64,000 nucleotides of DNA, from assembly GCF_001624705.1 (NCBI RefSeq), contig NZ_JSEO01000003.1:372001-436000 (forward strand). The letters run 5' to 3'. The translations under genes were made by a program, and so were the position numbers. The number at the start of each line of letters is the position of its first letter. The first letter of the stretch is position 1. The notes beneath the pieces were generated by a model that worked only from the letters and a program-made list of their open reading frames with translations, was not told the DNA's origin and made no database searches. Below, in pieces: positions 18,640 to 27,152 of the stretch. The stretch comes from Marinomonas sp. SBI8L. GTDB lineage: Bacteria; Pseudomonadota; Gammaproteobacteria; Pseudomonadales; Marinomonadaceae.

Positions 18640-20531
18640 TTTGTGCTCGCTTTTTGTAAAACCAATGTGAAACTACTGCCTTGTCCTTGGGTTGAGCTGA
18701 CGCGGATTTGGCCACTAAAATCTTGAATGATGTTGTAACTAATGGAGAGGCCTAGCCCTAAACCTCGGCCCACTTCTTTTTGGGTGAAGAAGGGGTCAAA
18801 TATCTGGTTGAGCTTATCGGCTTCTATGCCAATGCCAGTGTCGCTGACACTGATGAGTACTTGGCTTTCTTCTTCTGTTACTGCTATTTGAATTTGCTTT
18901 AAAGGCGCGCTGGATAAGGCATCCACCGCATTGCTAATAAGGTTTACCAAGACTTGTTCGAGGCGAATAGGCTCGGCCAATACGTTCAGGTCTTTGACAT
19001 TGTTTTGATACTCTAAATGGCTATTTTGTTCACGAATCTGATTCGACATTAACTCTATGGCATCAAGAATGACGGGCTCTAATAACACAGGGCTGAGTGC
19101 TGTACCCGCTTCACGAGCAAAGGCTTTAAGGTGACGAGTAATGCCTGCGATTTTATCTAATAGCTGGCGCATCTTCTCGATATTGAGTCTGGCTTTATCT
19201 GGCTGGGCCTTGTCTAAATGGCGTCCGGCCGTGTGCAAATAGCTAGCAATCGCGGTTAAAGGTTGGTTTATTTCATGGGTGATCCCCACACTCAATTGAC
19301 CAAGAGCGGCAAGTTTTCCGGCTTGGACTAGCTCGTTTTGGGTGCTCTTTAATTGGACTTCGGCGGCCAGCCTTTCTTCAATCTCGGCGGCGAGTTTTTG
19401 GTTAGTTTTTTCCACTTCTATGGCGGTTTTTTGGAAGTATTGCAGGTCTCTGGCCATACCTGATACTTCGTCATTACCCTTGATTAGTATCTGGGTATCA
19501 AGCTTGGAACTGGCAATGGCGCGCATGTTTTTTTGTAGCTCAATAATGCGCTGTAACACATCTCGTCTGACGTAAAACCAAGAGATGGCACAGGCAACAG
19601 CAAGGCTGGCTAAGGAGAGCAAAAGTATGCTGCTAATACTGGCATTGATGGACTTAATCGCTCCTTCTAAAGAACCACGAATACTGGTATTGGTTTGATT
19701 GGTATATTGATTTATCTGCGCCGCTAATTGTTGGATATGCTGCTGGCTATTTTCCAGAAAGAAGCTCTGTTGATAGAGCAAATCTAACTCTTCATTTTTC
19801 AATAAAAAGAGTTGTCCTTGGCGTGAACTCATTTCTAATAACTGGCTAAGAAGTTGACGCTTTAAACGGGGGATTTGTGGCAAAAAAGGCAGGCGCGCAC
19901 TGATTTCTCGGCCTAAATCTTCAAGCCGTAAAAAGGTGTAATCAAGATCGTTAAAGGAGGCTTCGTTACTGACTTTTTCGATAAGGCCTGAAAAGTAATA
20001 AAGCCGTCTGATGACTTCTTCTAATTGCTCACTTTGCTCTAGGCGATCGAACTCAACGATTAAATCTTGGAATAAAGGGAAGATGAGTTTGGATTGTTGA
20101 GTGAGTTTTTTGCGAATAACTTCTCGTCGTTCAACACTCTGATTTAACAGGGTTAAGTTGTTTTGGATCTGGGTGATGAGCTCTAAAAAATAGCGGTTAT
20201 AGTCGGGTAAATTACGCATCAAACCATCCATATCTTGAATCGCAATGTTCAAAGTATCCATGGCTTGATTACGGCTGACATTCGAGTCACTGGTGACGAT
20301 TAAAGGCGCAGTGGCGACGATTAAACGGCTTTTATCATTAAGGCGCGCTGCGGCATCTAGACCAGGAATATCCTGATGCTTGAGTAACATTAGCCTATCG
20401 CTTAGCTGCAAATAGGTGTTTGTCGCCAGCCCACTAGAGACGATGGTGATAGAGGAAATCATCACAAAAGCCAAAAATAAGCGACTGCCAATTCCTAGCT
20501 GTGAGAGCCAGTAAAATCGTTTTATTGCCAT
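18636..20531 (-). CDS. Sensor histidine kinase, DctB/PgtB-like
   Basis: Membrane histidine kinase of 631 residues from ATG 20531; TTG 20537 is an alternative, but AGGA lies well placed for the ATG. Membrane segment 1 is at about 17-38, followed by a long all-helical periplasmic sensor of about 260 residues, unlike the PAS-type DctB sensor and more like TorS/PgtB. Membrane segment 2 is at about 300-322, then HAMP and a coiled coil. The HisKA box is GITHEINQPLTAIASYL, with an HATPase domain carrying DTGIGIEADK and GRGLGLGLSIS. It should phosphorylate the following NtrC-type regulator. Confidence 0.9.
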   Translation of the reverse strand: MAIKRFYWLSQLGIGSRLFLAFVMISSITIVSSGLATNTYLQLSDRLMLLKHQDIPGLDAAARLNDKSRLIVATAPLIVTSDSNVSRNQAMDTLNIAIQDMDGLMRNLPDYNRYFLELITQIQNNLTLLNQSVERREVIRKKLTQQSKLIFPLFQDLIVEFDRLEQSEQLEEVIRRLYYFSGLIEKVSNEASFNDLDYTFLRLEDLGREISARLPFLPQIPRLKRQLLSQLLEMSSRQGQLFLLKNEELDLLYQQSFFLENSQQHIQQLAAQINQYTNQTNTSIRGSLEGAIKSINASISSILLLSLASLAVACAISWFYVRRDVLQRIIELQKNMRAIASSKLDTQILIKGNDEVSGMARDLQYFQKTAIEVEKTNQKLAAEIEERLAAEVQLKSTQNELVQAGKLAALGQLSVGITHEINQPLTAIASYLHTAGRHLDKAQPDKARLNIEKMRQLLDKIAGITRHLKAFAREAGTALSPVLLEPVILDAIELMSNQIREQNSHLEYQNNVKDLNVLAEPIRLEQVLVNLISNAVDALSSAPLKQIQIAVTEEESQVLISVSDTGIGIEADKLNQIFDPFFTQKEVGRGLGLGLSISYNIIQDFSGQIRVSSTQGQGSSFTLVLQKASTK

Positions 20532-20680
20532 TTCCAAATATCCTATTTTTATTGTTTTGGAAGAGCTTAGGTATCAAGTCAGCGTCAGCTGTTTACTAAA
20601 GAGCCGTTTTGCTAATAAAGCTAATGAAAGAATGATGCCAAGTTTGAAGGGCCATATACCTTACTTTTACTTTATGGAAA

Positions 20681-20694
20681 GGACAAAAATGTCC
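20681..20694. promoter_or_regulatory. Palindrome upstream of the kinase gene, sister of the phnD site
   Basis: GGACA-AAAA-TGTCC is a perfect 5-bp dyad with a 4-bp spacer, the same layout as 17248-17261. It lies 150 bp upstream of the kinase start and may mediate autoregulation of the two-component pair. Apart from this and the hairpin at 20855-20908, the 390-bp gap 20532-20920 shows nothing I can name. Confidence 0.5.
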
Positions 20695-20854
20695 CATTAG
20701 CTAAATTACTCGATACTGGCTTAAGTTAAAAGCGTTTGCTGTTTGAGCTTCTGCTTAAACCCATGCACAGGTTTGCTTGAAAGTGGAAGAAGTAGATGGG
20801 GAATCTGTGCTTGTGAGAAGTGAAGGCCAATTTATCAGGGGAAAAACTGGCTAG

Positions 20855-20908
20855 GGAACCTGCGAATAAGTCCACACGCTGAGGCGGGTGGACTTATTCG
20901 CAGGTTCC
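20855..20908. mobile_element. Minimal MITE copy F, 54-bp hairpin
   Basis: Both ends of the GGAACCTGCGAATAAGTC family are intact, but the interior is reduced to about 18 bases that are the outermost interior of the larger copies. The flanks are CTAG (20851-20854) and CTAA (20909-20912). The result is a perfect 21-22 bp stem with a short loop, a strong potential terminator between the kinase gene and gntR. Confidence 0.85.
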
Positions 20909-20920
20909 CTAAGAATGGTT

Positions 20921-21601
20921 TTATTTTGCGTTTTCTTGTTGTTCAACTAATAGGTCATGAATGGCTTGGCCTGCTTCTAAAATATGCTTTTTAAGCAGGG
21001 CGCAGGCGGCAACTTTATTGCGCTGACGACAAAGCGCGAGCAATTCACTGTGCTCTTGTTCTGCTTTATCAATGCGTGAAGTAAGCAGTAGTTGTAGACG
21101 AATATACCTGTCTGATTTTAGATTCAAGCTTTCGATAATTTCTTTGGCTTGGGGAAGGTCGGCAGCCTTATAAAGGGCAGCATGTAACTGATAATTTAAA
21201 TCACTCCAGCTTTCTACCTGAGAGCCCGTTTCTACTGCCGTTTCAAAGGCTTGAACTATCTTATCTGCCGCATCAAAGTCAGCTTCTGTCATATTATCGA
21301 TAGAGTTCTCTAGTACATGACACTCTATCATGGCTCTTAATTGAAAGAGCTCGTGAATCTTGGCGGGTGAGAGTTCAGTTGCGATGGCGCCTTTGTGAGG
21401 TTCGAAAGCCACTAAACCTTGGGCTTCTAATTGTAATAGGGCTTCTCGAACAGGTATTCGGCTGACGTCGAATTCTTTGGCTAGGGCCTCCTGGCGTAAT
21501 GCTTCTCCTGCCACAATTTCACCGGACAGGATTTTATTCCTTAATATGTCTGCAACCATTTGGGTTCGTGTTTTATAAACAGGCATAGAGTTTGTCATCA
21601 T
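20921..21601 (-). CDS. GntR-family regulator, FadR subgroup (hydroxyproline cluster)
   Basis: Regulator of 226 residues. The N-terminal GntR winged helix (about 14-75) contains EALAKEFDVSRIPVREALLQLE, and the C-terminal FCD ligand-binding domain (about 85-215) has FQLRAMIECHVLE and DLNYQLHAALYKAAD with the expected metal-site Asp and His residues. It is adjacent to hydroxyproline genes, like the FCD-type regulators of such clusters. Likely operators are the TGTATA-N3-TATACA dyads at 22873 and 24235. Several near start codons exist (21601, 21598, 21586) and none has a clear ribosome site. Confidence 0.88.
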   Translation of the reverse strand: MMTNSMPVYKTRTQMVADILRNKILSGEIVAGEALRQEALAKEFDVSRIPVREALLQLEAQGLVAFEPHKGAIATELSPAKIHELFQLRAMIECHVLENSIDNMTEADFDAADKIVQAFETAVETGSQVESWSDLNYQLHAALYKAADLPQAKEIIESLNLKSDRYIRLQLLLTSRIDKAEQEHSELLALCRQRNKVAACALLKKHILEAGQAIHDLLVEQQENAK

Positions 21602-21791
21602 GGAGTAGGGGCCGCGCTTCTGTCGTATGGTGGAGTCTCGTTATGGGGTTATTGTAACACTTTCACTTTAAAGCTTAATAAAAAGCTGAAGTTTAATATA
21701 ACCCTCAGCTTAGTATTTCTAAAAGCCCTTTTAATAAAACTTAACACTAGTTGGTCGTTATTATCTAACTTTGGCGTTCTTTAACTAAAAA

Positions 21792-22793
21792 CTATTTAAC
21801 TTCAAAGCCGTGGGCATAAGGGTCTTCATCATCCACCCAAATGGTATTGTGGCCATACACCTTAGCCCAACCTTGCACACTTGGCATGATGCCAATATGA
21901 CTACCGACTTGGGTAAGAGACTCAACTCGTCCATGAAATAAACTGCCGATAATGCTTTCGTGTACAAAGTCGTCGCCGACTTTGAGCTTGCCTTTGGCAA
22001 ACCATTGGGCCATTCGCGCACTGGTGCCTGTACCGCAAGGAGATCTGTCTATGGCTCTATCCCCATAAAATACAGCGTTTTTCGCTCGTGCCCCTTCTTG
22101 TGTGGGAGTACCTGTCCATAACACATGGGAAACCCCATTAACTGTGGCATCGTCTGGGTGAACACATTCTGCCGCTGCATCAACAAGCTGGCGTACGATA
22201 GGGCTTAATTGCAAAATTTTATCAGGACTAAAGTGCTCTAACCCTTGATAGTTTTTTTGTGGATCTACGATGGCGTAATAGTTACCACCATAGGCAATAT
22301 CGACCACAAGCTCGCCCAATTCCGGCACCTGTACCACGACATCTGTGTGGGCGAGATAGGACGCCACATTAAAAATACGCACGCTTTCTACCTTGTCGCC
22401 ATCTTGCTTGTATTCAATTCTAATTTTGCCAGCCGGCACATCTAGGATGAGCTGCCCCGGAACTTTTGGTTTGATAATGCCATTTTCAATGGCGCTTGTG
22501 ACTGTACCTATGGTGCCGTGTCCACACATGGGCAAGCAGCCACTGGTCTCGATAAAGAGTATTGAAGCATCGGCATCTTCAGAACAAGGAGGGTAAACGA
22601 TAGAGCCAGACATCATGGAATGTCCCCTTGGCTCAAACATTAGCGCTTGTCGAATCCAATCATACTTATTAAGAAAAAATTGGCGTTTTTGGCTCATTGT
22701 TTGACCTTCTAGATCAGGATAACCGCCTGCAACTAAGCGAACTGGGTTACCGCATGTATGAGCATCAATGCAAAAAAAGGTGCCTTCTCTCAT
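21792..22793 (-). CDS. lhpA: 4-hydroxyproline 2-epimerase (proline racemase family)
   Basis: Enzyme of 333 residues that should interconvert trans-4-hydroxy-L-proline and cis-4-hydroxy-D-proline. Both catalytic cysteines are present: C90 in PMCGHGTIG and C253 in DRSPCGTGTSA. This favours an epimerase over the trans-3-hydroxyproline dehydratases, which lack one. I chose ATG 22793, with AAGGA about 9 bp upstream; the open frame runs on to 22925 but would cross the promoter region. It is divergent from the FAD dehydrogenase gene over a shared operator. Neighbours supply the next pathway steps, so the assignment is strong although the family includes proline racemases. Confidence 0.9.
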   Translation of the reverse strand: MREGTFFCIDAHTCGNPVRLVAGGYPDLEGQTMSQKRQFFLNKYDWIRQALMFEPRGHSMMSGSIVYPPCSEDADASILFIETSGCLPMCGHGTIGTVTSAIENGIIKPKVPGQLILDVPAGKIRIEYKQDGDKVESVRIFNVASYLAHTDVVVQVPELGELVVDIAYGGNYYAIVDPQKNYQGLEHFSPDKILQLSPIVRQLVDAAAECVHPDDATVNGVSHVLWTGTPTQEGARAKNAVFYGDRAIDRSPCGTGTSARMAQWFAKGKLKVGDDFVHESIIGSLFHGRVESLTQVGSHIGIMPSVQGWAKVYGHNTIWVDDEDPYAHGFEVK

Positions 22794-22872
22794 CTTATTT
22801 TCCTTATCCGTTTTTATCGTAATTGAGGTTTTTAGAATGAATAGCGTTGCTTTATTTTTGATCAAAGGATAT

Positions 22873-22887
22873 TTTATACAATATACA
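22873..22887. promoter_or_regulatory. Operator candidate between lhpA and the FAD dehydrogenase gene
   Basis: TTTATA-CAA-TATACA differs by one base from the perfect dyad at 24235-24249. It lies 23 bp before the dehydrogenase start and 80 bp before lhpA, so one bound protein could silence both divergent genes. A GntR operator is inferred. Confidence 0.55.
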
Positions 22888-22910
22888 GAGTTCGGATGAA
22901 AGGATATTTT

Positions 22911-24161
22911 ATGAAGTCTTTGCAAGCGGATATTGCTGTTTTAGGTGCAGGTGTTGTTGGTGTCTGCTGTGCGCTCGCCTTACAAAAATCAGGCCATCAG
23001 GTGACCTTAATTGATAGGGATGGAGTGGGGGAAGGTTGCTCAAAAGGCAATGCTGGCCACTTTGCAACAGAACAGATTCTACCGCTCGCCACACCCGGTT
23101 TGATGTGGAAGATACCTAAAATGCTACTTGATCCTTTAGGGCCAGTGTCTATTCGCTGGTCTTATCTACATAAAATCACTCCTTGGTTAATTCGTTTTAT
23201 GCTCAATACGAGAAGCGGCCCTTTTTGTCAGGGGGTGGATGCTTTAACTGGATTAAATAATGCGGCTTTACCTGCTTGGTTAAAGGTGTTGGAAAGCTTA
23301 GGTGAGCAAAAACAAATTAAAGCGGATGGCTCTCTTTTGGTATTTGAATCGGAGAAGTCGGTTTTAGACTATGAAGACACTCATCTTTTTTTGAATGAGC
23401 AGGGGATTAAAACTCAATCCCTTTCGGGTTGTCAGGTAAGAGAACTAGAACCGGGTCTATCAGGCAATATATGTCATGGTGTTTTGTTTCCCAATACGGC
23501 CCATACGGCTGACCCTCATAAATTGACTCGTGTATTAGCTGAGCACTTTATCAAACAGGGAGGCAAGTTGATTGAGCAGGAAGTAGAAGCCTTAGGCATG
23601 AATGATGATGGCGTTGAGGTGAAACTTGATGGAAGTTCATATCAGGTACCTAAACTTGTTTTAGCCACAGGGGCTTGGTCAAAACATTGGGTGCAGGCAT
23701 TAACTCAGAAGAAGGTGCCATTAGATACGGAAAGGGGTTATCACCTCATGTTACCCAAAGTCGATAATAGTTTAAAAGTGCCTGTGACTTCTGCTGATAG
23801 ACGTTTCATTATGACGCCGATGAATGACGGGCTGCGCCTTGCTGGCACCGTTGAATTTGGTGGTTTGCATAGCTCACCAAATATGAAACGAGCTCATATG
23901 CTAGCAAGGCATGCACAAGTGTTGTTACCTAAAATTGATACTCAAGTTGGACAAACTTGGATGGGCTTTAGGCCTTCTTTACCAGACTCTTTACCCATCA
24001 TAGATAAGGTTGGCGCCAAAGGTCAGGTGATATTAGCCTTTGGTCATCAGCATTTAGGGTTAACGCAAGCCGCGGTGACAGGTGAGCTGGTGGATGCTTT
24101 AACGCATAACCAAAAACCTAAGTTAGATATGACGCCATTTCGTCATGACAGGTTTGCTTGA
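22911..24161 (+). CDS. FAD-dependent D-amino acid (D-hydroxyproline) dehydrogenase
   Basis: DAO-family flavoprotein of 416 residues. The dinucleotide-binding loop is AVLGAGVVGVCCALAL (about 9-24), with GCSKGNAGHFATE near 43-55. The C-terminal flavin region contains WMGFRPSLPDSLPIID and FAFGHQHLGLTQAA-type sequence. I chose ATG 22911, preceded by AAAGGAT at good spacing; ATG 22896 overlaps that site. In this cluster it should oxidise cis-4-hydroxy-D-proline to 1-pyrroline-4-hydroxy-2-carboxylate at the membrane/quinone interface. It has a clear paralogue in this window at 52623-53891. Confidence 0.88.
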   Translation: MKSLQADIAVLGAGVVGVCCALALQKSGHQVTLIDRDGVGEGCSKGNAGHFATEQILPLATPGLMWKIPKMLLDPLGPVSIRWSYLHKITPWLIRFMLNTRSGPFCQGVDALTGLNNAALPAWLKVLESLGEQKQIKADGSLLVFESEKSVLDYEDTHLFLNEQGIKTQSLSGCQVRELEPGLSGNICHGVLFPNTAHTADPHKLTRVLAEHFIKQGGKLIEQEVEALGMNDDGVEVKLDGSSYQVPKLVLATGAWSKHWVQALTQKKVPLDTERGYHLMLPKVDNSLKVPVTSADRRFIMTPMNDGLRLAGTVEFGGLHSSPNMKRAHMLARHAQVLLPKIDTQVGQTWMGFRPSLPDSLPIIDKVGAKGQVILAFGHQHLGLTQAAVTGELVDALTHNQKPKLDMTPFRHDRFA

Positions 24162-24234
24162 GAGAGGCTCTCTTACATCAAGTTGATTGATCACTGAGAG
24201 CTAAAAGGTGCTAAAAAATTTTGCAAAAATAAAT

Positions 24235-24249
24235 TGTATAAAATATACA
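24235..24249. promoter_or_regulatory. Operator candidate upstream of lhpC
   Basis: TGTATA-AAA-TATACA is a perfect 6-bp dyad with a 3-bp spacer, about 68 bp upstream of the DapA-family gene. It matches 22873-22887 in layout and all but one half-site base. Confidence 0.6.
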
Positions 24250-24317
24250 TAAATTGAATCGTAAGTATAAATCGGCTTTTAAAATAAGCCAAAACCTCAT
24301 GTTAAAAGGATAAGAAA

Positions 24318-25196
24318 ATGAATATTGAAGGTGTATTAGTTCCTGTCGTTACCCCGTTTACTACAGATGGCAGTATAGATTTTGCGGCCCTTGCTAACTT
24401 ATTGGATTTTCAAATTGATGCTGGTGTGAAAGGTATTGTTGCCTGTGGTACTACAGGTGAGTATTACACCTTCAATGATGAAGAGCGTTATAAAGTAATG
24501 GCCTTTATTGCTGAGCATGTGGGTGATAGAGCCTTGTTGATTGCTGGAGTGAATGACTTATATACCCAAGGTTCTGTGCTTAAGGCTAAACAGGCAAAAG
24601 AGCTAGGTTATACCTGCTTAATGCTCGCGCCACCTATCTATTGCTTGCCGCAAGAAAACGAAATTATTCAACACTATAAAACAGTCAGCCAAGAAGCTGA
24701 TATGCCAATCATTATGTATAACTTCCCTGCGCGCTCTGGTGTTGAAATCAGTGTTGAGGCGGTGATCGAGCTAAGTACAGATAAGAACATTGTTGGGATT
24801 AAGGAAAGTAGTGGTGACTTTAGCCGTGCCTTGTCGTTAATTAATGCCAAGTTAGACAACTTCCAAGTGGTGTGCGGCAGTGACGATCAGGCGGCAGACT
24901 ACTTGTTCTGGGGTGTACGTGCTTGGATAGGTGGTGCAGCTAACTACTTACCTTCTCAACATGTCGCCTTGATTGAAGCGGCTAAGGCGGATGATCTTGC
25001 GAAAGTAAGAGACATAATGACAGCTATTTTACCCGTGATTAAGCATCAAGAAGCGGAAGATTATAATCAAAAAGCTAAGTTAGGTTGTGCCCATGTTGGC
25101 GTGCCTGTTGGGAATGTCCGCGCCCCTTTACTGCCTGTGAGTGCTGAATCTCAAGCTGAGTTTATCGCTTTATTAGACCAAGCTTTATCGGCATAG
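24318..25196 (+). CDS. lhpC: 1-pyrroline-4-hydroxy-2-carboxylate deaminase (DapA family)
   Basis: Class I lyase of the DapA/NAL fold, 292 residues. It has GTTGEYYTF near 44-52, the proton-relay tyrosine Y134 in IMYNFPARSG and the Schiff-base lysine K162 in VGIKESSGDF. In a hydroxyproline cluster this family member deaminates 1-pyrroline-4-hydroxy-2-carboxylate to 2-oxoglutarate semialdehyde. By sequence alone a dihydrodipicolinate synthase is possible, but the context favours LhpC. A good AAAGGAT ribosome site is present, and the gene is 9 bp from the aldehyde dehydrogenase gene. Confidence 0.87.
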   Translation: MNIEGVLVPVVTPFTTDGSIDFAALANLLDFQIDAGVKGIVACGTTGEYYTFNDEERYKVMAFIAEHVGDRALLIAGVNDLYTQGSVLKAKQAKELGYTCLMLAPPIYCLPQENEIIQHYKTVSQEADMPIIMYNFPARSGVEISVEAVIELSTDKNIVGIKESSGDFSRALSLINAKLDNFQVVCGSDDQAADYLFWGVRAWIGGAANYLPSQHVALIEAAKADDLAKVRDIMTAILPVIKHQEAEDYNQKAKLGCAHVGVPVGNVRAPLLPVSAESQAEFIALLDQALSA

Positions 25197-25205
25197 GAGG
25201 CCAGT

Positions 25206-26729
25206 ATGCAGTCATTTAATTCAACATCTAAGTCAGCTTCTAGCTCAAAGCTTCTTAAAGAAGATGTGTTTCAGCTTGGGCGAAAACAGGCCTTATACGC
25301 AGGTGCTTTGATCAAAGGTTATGCAAATAATGAAGCGCAAGCCTTTAAGACACTGAACCCTTTTGACCATAGTGTCATTGGTAAGGTGGAATCTTGTGAT
25401 GAAAAGCATGTTAATGAGGCGGTTAAGGTTGCTAGAGAAACCTTTGAATCGGGTGAATGGGCGAGTTTACACCCGGCCGAGCGAAAAGCGGTGATGCAAA
25501 ATTGGGTGGCTTTATTGACGGAGCATGCTGAAGAATTGGCAGCACTGGATTGTATTGATGCAGGTAAACCCATTGCAGAATGTTTAGCGACAGATATTCC
25601 TGAAACGATACAAACCTTCACCTGGTATGCAGAAGCGATAGATAAGGTCTTTGGAAAGGTCGCGCCCACTCATGGGGATAACCTTGCCCTTGTAGTGAAA
25701 GAAGCTGTTGGTGTGGTGGCGGCTGTATTGCCTTGGAACTTTCCGGCTCTTATGTTCGCTTGGAAAGTCGCTCCTGCTTTGGCAGCGGGGAATTCTGTGA
25801 TTGCAAAACCTGCTGAGCAAACCTCTTTGAGCGCTTATCGTATGGTGCAACTGGCCTATCAAGCGGGCATCCCTGAAGGGGCGCTTTCTTTGATTACAGG
25901 CTTTGGTGAGGATGTCGGCAAACCTCTTGGCTTACATAATGACATTGATATGGTGTCTTTTACTGGCTCCACGGAAGTAGGGCGCTTGTTCCTAACTTAT
26001 GCGGCCCAATCAAATCTAAAGGGTGTGGTGCTAGAGTGCGGTGGAAAAAGCCCACAAGTGGTGTTTGATGATGTTTATTCTGTCGAAGAAATTGCCGATG
26101 ATGTGCTCTCAGCAGCCTTTTGGAATATGGGGGAAAACTGCAGCTGTGGTTCACGCTTGATTGTGCATCAAGATATCAAAGAGGCGTTGTTAGCCGTATT
26201 AAAAAGACGCCTTGAGGATTGGAAATTGGGCGACCCTCAAGATCCAGATGTCGCTATTGGCCCTATGGTCGAACAGGTGCATTTTGATAAGGTGCTTTCT
26301 CATTTGGAAATAGCCAAACAAGAAGGTGCGAAATTGATTCAGGGTGGCAGGATATCTGATTTAGGGGCGGGTATGTGTATTGAGCCGACTGTCTTTGATG
26401 AGGTTACACCGGAGATGACTTTGTTTAAGCAAGAGGTTTTTGGCCCTGTGCTGGCCGTGGTGAGTTTTGCCACGGAAGAAGAGGCGATCAAACTGGCTAA
26501 TGACAGTGAATATGGTTTGGCAGCGTCTTTATATACAGCGGATATTCGCCGTGCTCATAGAGTGTCTAAGGCAATCAAAGCAGGGACTGTTTCGGTTAAC
26601 TGCTTTTCTGAAGGGGACATATCAACACCTTTTGGAGGCTATAAAATGTCTGGTTTCGGTGGACGTGATAATGGTTTAGAGGCATTTGAGCAATATCTGC
26701 AAACCAAGACAGTTTGGTACGCTAATTAG
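25206..26729 (+). CDS. Aldehyde dehydrogenase, probable 2-oxoglutarate semialdehyde dehydrogenase
   Basis: NAD(P)-dependent aldehyde dehydrogenase of 507 residues. It has the PWNFPALMFAWK substrate/cofactor segment, the general base E277 in VVLECGGKSP, the catalytic cysteine C312 in MGENCSCGSR and the terminal PFGGYKMSGFG motif. Sequence style resembles the PuuC/KauB branch. Placed after lhpC with an AGGAGG-like site, it should oxidise 2-oxoglutarate semialdehyde to 2-oxoglutarate, feeding the TCA cycle. A MITE copy lies about 90 bp after the stop codon. Confidence 0.88.
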   Translation: MQSFNSTSKSASSSKLLKEDVFQLGRKQALYAGALIKGYANNEAQAFKTLNPFDHSVIGKVESCDEKHVNEAVKVARETFESGEWASLHPAERKAVMQNWVALLTEHAEELAALDCIDAGKPIAECLATDIPETIQTFTWYAEAIDKVFGKVAPTHGDNLALVVKEAVGVVAAVLPWNFPALMFAWKVAPALAAGNSVIAKPAEQTSLSAYRMVQLAYQAGIPEGALSLITGFGEDVGKPLGLHNDIDMVSFTGSTEVGRLFLTYAAQSNLKGVVLECGGKSPQVVFDDVYSVEEIADDVLSAAFWNMGENCSCGSRLIVHQDIKEALLAVLKRRLEDWKLGDPQDPDVAIGPMVEQVHFDKVLSHLEIAKQEGAKLIQGGRISDLGAGMCIEPTVFDEVTPEMTLFKQEVFGPVLAVVSFATEEEAIKLANDSEYGLAASLYTADIRRAHRVSKAIKAGTVSVNCFSEGDISTPFGGYKMSGFGGRDNGLEAFEQYLQTKTVWYAN

Positions 26730-26822
26730 CGCATTAAGAGAAATTAATCTTTCTTCCCTTCAAGTTGCATTGAGAGAGATAGGTGTTAGTCTTAATTTAG
26801 TTTTCACTTATATGTAGATTAA

Positions 26823-27085
26823 GGAACCTGCGAATAAGTCCTCCCGCCTCAGCGTGTGGATAAAAGCCGCTAGATTTATGGCGAGGAGCGCAACTTAATA
26901 GTGATTCTATTGATAAGGTTCTCAACATAAAGATAGGGCTTTTAGACCACGCCCTTCGGGTCTTTCAGAAAAAGTAACACCCTGTGTTGTCACTTCTCGA
27001 AAGGTACCTACATTACGTCAAAGTAACGCCTTGTGTGATACTTTTTCTGATAAGACTGAGACGAGGTGACTTAATCGCAGGTTCC
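26823..27085 (+). mobile_element. MITE-like element copy B, 263 bp
   Basis: The ends GGAACCTGCGAATAAGTC and GACTTAATCGCAGGTTCC have flanks TTAA (26819-26822) and TTGA (27086-27089). The interior carries a CCCTTCGGG hairpin and a larger inverted repeat beginning TCAGAAAAAGTA. It has no transposase. It fills most of the gap between the aldehyde dehydrogenase and binding-protein genes. Confidence 0.85.
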
Positions 27086-27152
27086 TTGAACTTTATATTA
27101 AATATCAATGGTTTATTTACTATCTCTCGATGCAAATTTTTTGAGGAAGTGT

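Noticed and set aside
21785-22021. Frames overlapping real genes on the same or opposite strand, such as this one within the epimerase gene
   Set aside because: They are shadows of genes with strong family motifs; none has independent support.
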